Below are positions 1 to 4,194 of a DNA stretch of 5,611 bases, piece after piece. Origin of the DNA: an uncultured Clostridia bacterium (GTDB lineage: Bacteria > Bacillota > Clostridia > Christensenellales > Borkfalkiaceae); assembly GCA_947174955.1 (NCBI GenBank), contig CAMWKX010000095.1, forward strand, positions 1 to 5,611. Reading direction: 5' to 3'. Under the pieces are notes generated by a model. The model did no database searches, was not told the DNA's origin, and worked only from the letters and a program-made list of their open reading frames with translations. The position numbers and the translations under genes were made by a program. Positions within the stretch are counted from its first letter, which is position 1, and every line of letters starts with the position of its first letter.

Positions 1-13
1 ATTTTTTATCCAT
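1..13 (-). CDS. Start of a divergently transcribed gene (only about 4 codons in window)
   Basis: On the minus strand an ATG at 13-11 is followed by GAT AAA AAA and then leaves the window, giving Met-Asp-Lys-Lys. No product can be named. The reason to call it at all is the very good minus-strand promoter just upstream (-35 at 44-49, -10 at 21-26), whose predicted transcription start falls on or one base before this ATG. There is no ribosome binding site, as for lspA on the other side. If the promoter is real but the gene has a leader, the true start lies further left, outside the window. Confidence 0.35.
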
Positions 14-20
14 ATAAAAT

Positions 21-49
21 ATTATAACAAATAACAAAACAGTTTTCAA
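21..49 (-). promoter_or_regulatory. Sigma-A-type promoter firing leftward, extended -10
   Basis: Read on the minus strand this is TTGAAA (44-49, five of six consensus bases), a 17-base spacer (27-43) and TATAAT (21-26, perfect), with TGT directly before the -10 box making an extended TGn -10. The predicted start point is about position 13-14. It is the closest match to a consensus promoter in the window and shows that the gene to the left is transcribed away from lspA. Confidence 0.75.
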
Positions 50-84
50 GTTTGCTGCGCTTTAATTTTTTGCGTTCAAATACT

Positions 85-112
85 TTTAAAGTTAAAAAGC
101 TTGTGATATAAT
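85..112 (+). promoter_or_regulatory. Extended -10 promoter of lspA
   Basis: TGATATAAT at 104-112 is a perfect extended -10 (TGn plus TATAAT). The -35 is weak: TTTAAA at 85-90 with a 16-base spacer, or TTTTAA at 84-89 with 17, which is usual when a TGn extension is present. Counting from the -10 box, the start point is predicted at or within two bases of position 119, the A of the lspA ATG. The promoter should serve lspA and the coupled pseudouridine synthase gene. Confidence 0.65.
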
Positions 113-118
113 GTAAAT

Positions 119-721
119 ATGTCCGACAACAAGAAGTTCAAACTTAAAATTCATTTCGGTAAGGTGAGCGCAATTTTAATCGCGGTGTTCGCCGTGCTTT
201 TGGCTACCGATTTGATTTTAAAGGGTTGCGAAGAAAAATTCGAATGGAATTTCACCGTCCTTCCCAAGCTTATCTGGGTTGAAAGCGGCAGCCACAATTA
301 CGGCGCGGCGTTTTCGTTTTTGTCGGATACGGAGTGGGGAAGAATTTTCTTTATCGTCTTAACCTTTATAATGCTCGGGGTAATGACGGCGGCGTTTCTG
401 CTTCTGCCCGAAAGGTTCGTCGGCTTCAAAGTCGCGCTTTCATTAATAGCGTCGGGGGCTCTGGGTAATCTTATAGACCGCCTCGCGTTCGGCTACGTGC
501 GCGACTTCGTGTGGGTGAACATATTCGGCAATTGGGCGTGTTGCAACTTTGCCGATTTCTGGATAGTTTTCGGCGTAATCTGGGCGCTTATCGATATTCT
601 TTTTTTAAACGAGTTGGCAATTCTGCCACTTACAAAGACTGCGAAAGAGGCGGCGAAAAAGCGCGAGCTTGCCGAAAAAGAGAAGAGCGAAACGGACGAA
701 AACGCGGACGGTGAAGAGTAA
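119..721 (+). CDS. lspA: Lipoprotein signal peptidase (signal peptidase II)
   Basis: This membrane aspartyl protease cuts the signal peptide from prolipoproteins after the lipobox cysteine has been diacylated. The family signatures are all present: D31-x3-K35 at the end of the first helix, N60-Y-G-A-A-F-S, G116-N-L-I-D120-R and N143-F-A-D146, with D120 and D146 the expected catalytic pair. Four membrane segments fit, at about 16-35, 74-96, 104-122 and 147-165. At 200 residues it is longer than the usual 150-170, because of a charged Lys/Glu-rich tail (about 170-200) that should lie in the cytoplasm. The ATG at 119 has no ribosome site and sits seven bases from the end of a TATAAT box. The only near alternative, GTG at 164 (residue 16), has no ribosome site either. 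The stop codon TAA shares its last base with the ATG of the next gene, so the two are probably co-transcribed and translationally coupled. Confidence 0.97.
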   Translation: MSDNKKFKLKIHFGKVSAILIAVFAVLLATDLILKGCEEKFEWNFTVLPKLIWVESGSHNYGAAFSFLSDTEWGRIFFIVLTFIMLGVMTAAFLLLPERFVGFKVALSLIASGALGNLIDRLAFGYVRDFVWVNIFGNWACCNFADFWIVFGVIWALIDILFLNELAILPLTKTAKEAAKKRELAEKEKSETDENADGEE

Positions 722-1656
722 TGCGGACGGAGAAATTTGTCGCAACCGTGAACTATCCGCGCGCCGATATCGCGCTCAGCGAAAGGCTTGAAGACTACAC
801 GCGTTCGGCGGTAAAAAAGCTGTTCGATAGCGGATATGTGGCGGTCAACGGCAAAAAAGCCAAACCGTCGCTTGCCGTTTGCGCGGGCGACGAAATAGAG
901 GCAACCCTGCCCGACCCCGTGGAGTGCGTAGCGCATCCCGAGGATATTCCGATCGATATAATTTATCAGGACGGCGACGTTGCGGTCATCAACAAGCCGC
1001 AGGGGCTGACGGTGCACGCGGGCAACGGCAATATCGACGGCACGCTCGTCAACGCGCTGCTGTTTAAGCTGGACAATTTGAGCGGCGTGGGCGGTGTAAT
1101 CCGACCGGGAATCGTGCATAGAATAGACAAAAACACGTCGGGACTTTTAGTGGTTGCAAAGAACGACAAGGCGCATTTAAGCCTTGCCGAGCAGATCGCG
1201 GAAAAGAGTTGCCGCCGCACCTATATCGCGCTTTTGGAAGGCAACCTCAAAGAGGACAGCGGCACGGTCACGACCTACATTGGCAGAAGTCAGTCCGACC
1301 GCACCAAGATGGCAGTAGTGCCTCCCGAGAAGGGAAAAATCGCGATAACCGACTACACCGTTTTAGAAAGGGCGAAGCTGGGCGACAGACAGTACACGCT
1401 GTGTCGGTTCGATTTGCACACGGGCAGAACGCACCAGATACGCGTGCACGCAAAGCACTTAAACCACCCCGTAGTGGGCGACGACGTTTACGGCAGAAAG
1501 AAGAGGGAGTTCAACTTAAACGGACAGCTTCTGCACGCGTGGCGGCTGGAATTCACACACCCGACGAGTGGAGAGCGCCGTACATTCACCGCGCCTTTAC
1601 CCGATTATTTTGTCGAAGTTTTAAAAAAAATGAACATTGAAATAAACTTGCGGTAA
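721..1656 (+). CDS. RluA/RluD-family 23S rRNA pseudouridine synthase
   Basis: The enzyme isomerises uridine to pseudouridine in large-subunit rRNA. An S4-type RNA-binding domain occupies about residues 15-75. The catalytic domain follows, with INKPQGLTVH at 90-99, the signature G130-I-V-H-R-I-D136-K-N-T-S-G (D136 is the expected catalytic aspartate), LHTGRTHQIRVH at 232-243 and GQLLHAWRLEFTHP at 268-281. At 311 residues it has full family length. Its place directly after lspA matches Bacillus subtilis ylyB, which supports an RluD-like role. Whether it modifies the RluD sites (helix 69) or the RluC sites cannot be told from sequence, so no symbol is given. The start overlaps the lspA stop (TAATG), with only a weak purine stretch before it, as expected for a coupled start. 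No convincing terminator follows; a new promoter begins within a few bases of the stop. Confidence 0.95.
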   Translation: MRTEKFVATVNYPRADIALSERLEDYTRSAVKKLFDSGYVAVNGKKAKPSLAVCAGDEIEATLPDPVECVAHPEDIPIDIIYQDGDVAVINKPQGLTVHAGNGNIDGTLVNALLFKLDNLSGVGGVIRPGIVHRIDKNTSGLLVVAKNDKAHLSLAEQIAEKSCRRTYIALLEGNLKEDSGTVTTYIGRSQSDRTKMAVVPPEKGKIAITDYTVLERAKLGDRQYTLCRFDLHTGRTHQIRVHAKHLNHPVVGDDVYGRKKREFNLNGQLLHAWRLEFTHPTSGERRTFTAPLPDYFVEVLKKMNIEINLR

Positions 1657-1660
1657 ACTG

Positions 1661-1689
1661 TTGCAAATTCCGTCGGGAGTTGTTATAAT
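1661..1689 (+). promoter_or_regulatory. Extended -10 promoter of the small membrane protein gene
   Basis: TTGCAA (1661-1666) and TGTTATAAT (1681-1689, TGn plus a perfect TATAAT) are separated by 17 bases. The predicted start is about 1696, giving a normal leader of about 24 bases that includes the GGAGG ribosome site. It starts four bases after the stop of the pseudouridine synthase gene. Confidence 0.7.
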
Positions 1690-1706
1690 TGCGTTGTAAA
1701 ATTTGT

Positions 1707-1711
1707 GGAGG
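1707..1711 (+). promoter_or_regulatory. Strong ribosome binding site fixing the 1720 start
   Basis: GGAGG with an 8-base spacer to the ATG at 1720. An in-frame GTG at 1705 overlaps this site and so is not the start. It is the only near-perfect Shine-Dalgarno sequence before a gene in this window. Confidence 0.85.
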
Positions 1712-1719
1712 ATATAATT

Positions 1720-2052
1720 ATGGCAAAGAAAAGAACAACGAGTTCAAACTCTACGAGCAATTATTCGCTTGTAAAAGTATGCGCGTTCTGGGGTATAATA
1801 CTTGCGGGTGTCGCAGGTCTTATAAGCTTTATGCTCAACCTGCTCGGCAAGTGCGGCATTGAAATTTCCTGGGGCGGAAAAATAGCCGGCGCGTGCAATA
1901 TGGTTTCGACCATCGCGCTGTTTATCGCGGCGTGGCTTGCGGCTTGGGACTACGTTAAGGGCAAGAGTCAGGGCTGGAAAGTAGTTTTCTGGGTATTCTT
2001 CGTGCTCGCATTGCTCGGCATACTCGGCATCGGCATCTGGACCTGGTTTTAA
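1720..2052 (+). CDS. Uncharacterised 110-residue three-helix membrane protein
   Basis: I do not recognise a characterised family. The protein has a polar Ser/Thr/Lys-rich N-terminus (residues 1-15) and three hydrophobic segments at about 18-42, 55-78 and 87-109. Short loops join them: a GKCGIEISWGGK loop between the first two, and a basic KGKSQGWK loop between the second and third. The basic loop suggests that this side faces the cytoplasm. Tryptophans sit at the helix ends, and there are no obvious catalytic or metal-binding residues. Cysteines at 21, 45 and 59 are scattered. The gene is a closed unit with its own extended -10 promoter, GGAGG ribosome site and a strong intrinsic terminator 19 bases after the stop, so it is probably expressed apart from both neighbours. 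Base composition matches the flanking core genes, giving no sign of recent transfer. Confidence 0.88.
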   Translation: MAKKRTTSSNSTSNYSLVKVCAFWGIILAGVAGLISFMLNLLGKCGIEISWGGKIAGACNMVSTIALFIAAWLAAWDYVKGKSQGWKVVFWVFFVLALLGILGIGIWTWF

Positions 2053-2070
2053 TTAAATACGTTTTTTACG

Positions 2071-2109
2071 GCGGTTTGTGCTATTCGGCGCAAACCGCTT
2101 TACTTTTTT
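2071..2109 (+). terminator. Intrinsic terminator after the small membrane protein gene
   Basis: GCGGTTTG (2071-2078) pairs perfectly with CAAACCGC (2091-2098). Four further pairs, two of them G-U, extend the stem to 12 pairs around the loop ATTC (2083-2086). The stem is followed by TTTACTTTTTT (2099-2109). The orientation fits termination of rightward transcription only; the other strand has an A-rich, not T-rich, exit. The T-tract overlaps the -35 box of the der promoter. Confidence 0.9.
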
Positions 2110-2127
2110 GCGAAATTTGTCTATAAT
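2099..2127 (+). promoter_or_regulatory. Promoter of der-plsY
   Basis: TTTACT (2099-2104, four of six consensus bases), a 17-base spacer and a perfect TATAAT (2122-2127). The start point is predicted at about 2133-2135, leaving a leader of only about 3-5 bases before the der ATG at 2138. The -35 box lies within the T-tract of the upstream terminator. Confidence 0.65.
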
Positions 2128-2137
2128 GGGGTATATT

Positions 2138-3448
2138 ATGAGTAACCCTTTAATAGCAATCGTCGGCAGACCGAACGTGGGCAAGAGCACGTTCTTTAAC
2201 AAGGTCGTCGGCAGAAAAATTTCAATAACCGAGGATACGCCGGGCGTCACGCGCGACAGACTGTACGCCGACGCGGAATGGCGCGGGCGCATATTCTCGC
2301 TTGTCGACACGGGCGGCATCGAGCTGAAAAGCGACGATATTATGTGGCGGCACATAAAAAAGCAGGCGGAGGTCGCGATCGACACCGCCAACGTCATACT
2401 GTTTTTCGTCGACGGCAGAGAGGGACTGACAACCTCCGACTACGACGTCGCGGATATGCTCAGAAAGAGCAAAAAGCCCGTGATTTTAGTTGTCAATAAA
2501 ATCGACGAGTATTCCGAGGAAAAGGTTTTCGAATTCTATTCTCTGGGCTTGGGCGAGCCGTACCCCGTATCCAGCGAGCACGGCAAGGGCATAGGCGACG
2601 TTCTGGACGAGTGCGTGAGCTATTTCGAAAAGAACACCGGCGAAGAGGACGACAGCCTGAAAATCGCCGTCGTGGGCAAGCCCAACGCGGGCAAGAGCAG
2701 TATTGTCAACCGCCTTCTGGGTTTCGAGCGTTCGATAGTTACCGACATTGCGGGCACCACGCGCGACGCTATCGACACCAAATTCACATACGACGGCAGA
2801 AATTACACCATAATAGATACGGCTGGTATTCGCAAAAAAGCCAAAGTCGAGGACGATATCGAGTACTATTCGGTAATGCGCGCGTTCGACGCAGTGCGCC
2901 GCGCCGACGTCTGTCTGTTAATAGTTGACAGCACCGAGGGGCTGACCGAGCAGGACACGAAGATTATCGGCTACGTTCACGAGCAGGGCAAGCCGTCGGT
3001 CGTCGTTATGAATAAATGGGACTTAATCGAAAAGGACACCAACACCATAAACAAGTTCGAGGACAAGCTGAAAGAGGACCTCAAATTTATGGACTATTAC
3101 CGCTCGGTGTACGTTTCGGCAAAGACGGGACAGCGCGCGGAAAAGATATTGAAAGAAGTGGATATTGCGTATTCGAACGCACATATGCGCATACCAACTG
3201 GTACTTTAAACGATTTGATACTGGACACTGTGCGCGCCAACGAGCCGCCTTCGTACAACGGCAGAAGATTGAAAGTTTATTATTCTTCGCAGGTTTCGGT
3301 TGCGCCGCCCGTGTTCGTGTTGTTCGTCAATTCGAGCGATTTAATGCACTTTTCTTACGAAAGGTTTCTGGAAAATACGATACGCAAAGCGTTCGACTTT
3401 TCTGGCACTCCCATAAAGATAGTCACGAGAGAGAAAAAGGCTGACTGA
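2138..3448 (+). CDS. der: Ribosome biogenesis GTPase Der (EngA), tandem G domains
   Basis: Der is an essential bacterial GTPase that helps assemble the 50S subunit. The first G domain has GRPNVGKS at 10-17 (P-loop), DTPGVTRD at 33-40, DTGG at 57-60 and NKID at 120-123. The second has GKPNAGKS at 180-187, AGTTRD at 205-210, DTAGIR at 227-232, NKWD at 292-295 and VSAK at 326-329. A KH-like RNA-binding domain fills about 350-433. From the ATG at 2138 the protein is 436 residues, the normal family length, with the P-loop at the usual distance from the N-terminus. In-frame starts further up (GTG 2078, ATG 2126) lie in the terminator and the -10 box and are rejected. GGGG at 2128-2131 could be a weak ribosome site, but it probably lies upstream of the transcript start. 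The stop TGA shares its A with the plsY ATG. Confidence 0.98.
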   Translation: MSNPLIAIVGRPNVGKSTFFNKVVGRKISITEDTPGVTRDRLYADAEWRGRIFSLVDTGGIELKSDDIMWRHIKKQAEVAIDTANVILFFVDGREGLTTSDYDVADMLRKSKKPVILVVNKIDEYSEEKVFEFYSLGLGEPYPVSSEHGKGIGDVLDECVSYFEKNTGEEDDSLKIAVVGKPNAGKSSIVNRLLGFERSIVTDIAGTTRDAIDTKFTYDGRNYTIIDTAGIRKKAKVEDDIEYYSVMRAFDAVRRADVCLLIVDSTEGLTEQDTKIIGYVHEQGKPSVVVMNKWDLIEKDTNTINKFEDKLKEDLKFMDYYRSVYVSAKTGQRAEKILKEVDIAYSNAHMRIPTGTLNDLILDTVRANEPPSYNGRRLKVYYSSQVSVAPPVFVLFVNSSDLMHFSYERFLENTIRKAFDFSGTPIKIVTREKKAD

Positions 3449-4176
3449 TGAAAGAGTTCGATATTTCGCAAGGCTGGTACTGGCTTTTAATAGGCGCGGT
3501 GGTAAGCTACCTTCTGGGTTGCTTCAATTTTGCCGTGCTCATATCCAAAATCAAGCACGACGATATCCGCAACGAGGGCAGCGGCAACCCCGGCGCAATG
3601 AATATATCCCGCCGCTACGGCTTAAAGGTGGGCTTGATAAATTTTGCGTGCGACGCATTAAAGGGAGTAATTCCCGTGCTTGTCGCGTACTTTGTATTCC
3701 GTAATTATTATTTCGCGGGTACAAGCGTGGTCGTATCCGATTTTCTGAGATACTTTTTCGCGCTGTTTGCACTGCTCGGTCACGTCTTCCCTGTGACTAT
3801 GAAGTTCAAGGGCGGCAAGGGCATTTCGACTACCATAGGGCTTCTGTGGTGCGCGATAGCGTGCGAAACGTGGTGGTTCGTATTTCTTGGGCTCGCGCTG
3901 TTTATACTGCTTTTCGTGTACGTCGGCTTTACCGAGTGGGGCAGTATGGGTTCGCTCATCGGTGTCGCGGGCTTTACGATATGGCAGGCGGTTGTGTTTA
4001 CTCTGCGGTACGCTGACAATATGCTAAACGTGTACGTGATTTTAACGTTTATGATTTTGCTTGCTCTCAACGTGCTGACCTGGGGAGCGCACCATAAAAA
4101 CTTATATCAGCTTATGGCGGGAGAGGAGCATCACACGTCGCTCAAAAAGATGCTGAAAAAGAAAAAGAAGAGTTAA
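3448..4176 (+). CDS. plsY: Acyl-phosphate:glycerol-3-phosphate acyltransferase PlsY
   Basis: This membrane enzyme transfers an acyl group from acyl-phosphate to sn-glycerol 3-phosphate, making lysophosphatidic acid, the first step of phospholipid synthesis in most Gram-positive bacteria. The three family motifs are visible: G44-S-G-N-P-G-A-M-N52 (usually GSGNxGATN, so Met replaces Thr at 51), G111-H-V-F-P-V-T-M-K-F-K-G-G-K-G125, and H216-K-N-L-Y-Q-L-M-A-G-E226. D69-x2-K72-G is also kept. Several hydrophobic helices alternate with these loops. At 242 residues it is longer than the common 190-220; the additions include the stretch at about 85-100 and a lysine-rich C-terminal tail (230-242). AAGG at 3437-3440, seven bases before the ATG, is a fair ribosome site, and the TGATG overlap with der indicates coupling. 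In many Clostridia plsY is followed by gpsA; here a surface protein gene follows. Confidence 0.95.
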   Translation: MKEFDISQGWYWLLIGAVVSYLLGCFNFAVLISKIKHDDIRNEGSGNPGAMNISRRYGLKVGLINFACDALKGVIPVLVAYFVFRNYYFAGTSVVVSDFLRYFFALFALLGHVFPVTMKFKGGKGISTTIGLLWCAIACETWWFVFLGLALFILLFVYVGFTEWGSMGSLIGVAGFTIWQAVVFTLRYADNMLNVYVILTFMILLALNVLTWGAHHKNLYQLMAGEEHHTSLKKMLKKKKKS

Positions 4177-4180
4177 CGAC

Positions 4181-4184
4181 AGGG
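4181..4184 (+). promoter_or_regulatory. Weak ribosome binding site of the surface protein gene
   Basis: AGGG with a 10-base spacer to the ATG at 4195. No promoter or terminator is seen in the 18 bases between plsY and this gene, so it may be read from the der-plsY transcript. Confidence 0.5.
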
Positions 4185-4194
4185 AAAACGTATT

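Noticed and set aside
82..92. Small inverted repeat ACTTT-T-AAAGT upstream of lspA as an operator
   Set aside because: The five-base arms are AT-rich and expected by chance in this region.
493..1119. Long minus-strand open frame across the lspA/pseudouridine synthase junction
   Set aside because: It spans two well-recognised genes on the other strand, has no family motifs, and its composition is what an antisense frame of GC-biased codons would give.
1657..1683. Hairpin TTGC...GCAA after the pseudouridine synthase gene as a terminator
   Set aside because: Only four pairs with a long loop and no T-tract, and it overlaps the next promoter.
1713..1718. Second TATAAT just before the ATG at 1720
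   Set aside because: It ends two bases before the ATG, too close even for a leaderless start. The GGAGG site and the upstream extended -10 already explain expression.
1794..1799. TATAAT inside the small membrane protein gene
   Set aside because: It lies within coding sequence with no matching -35 box and no gene start downstream at a fitting distance.
2053..2397. Minus-strand open frame opposite the start of der
   Set aside because: It lies opposite the der P-loop region and the terminator, with no ribosome site or recognisable domain.
3780..4070. Minus-strand open frame inside plsY
   Set aside because: It is antisense to conserved PlsY motifs 2 and 3, with no independent coding evidence.
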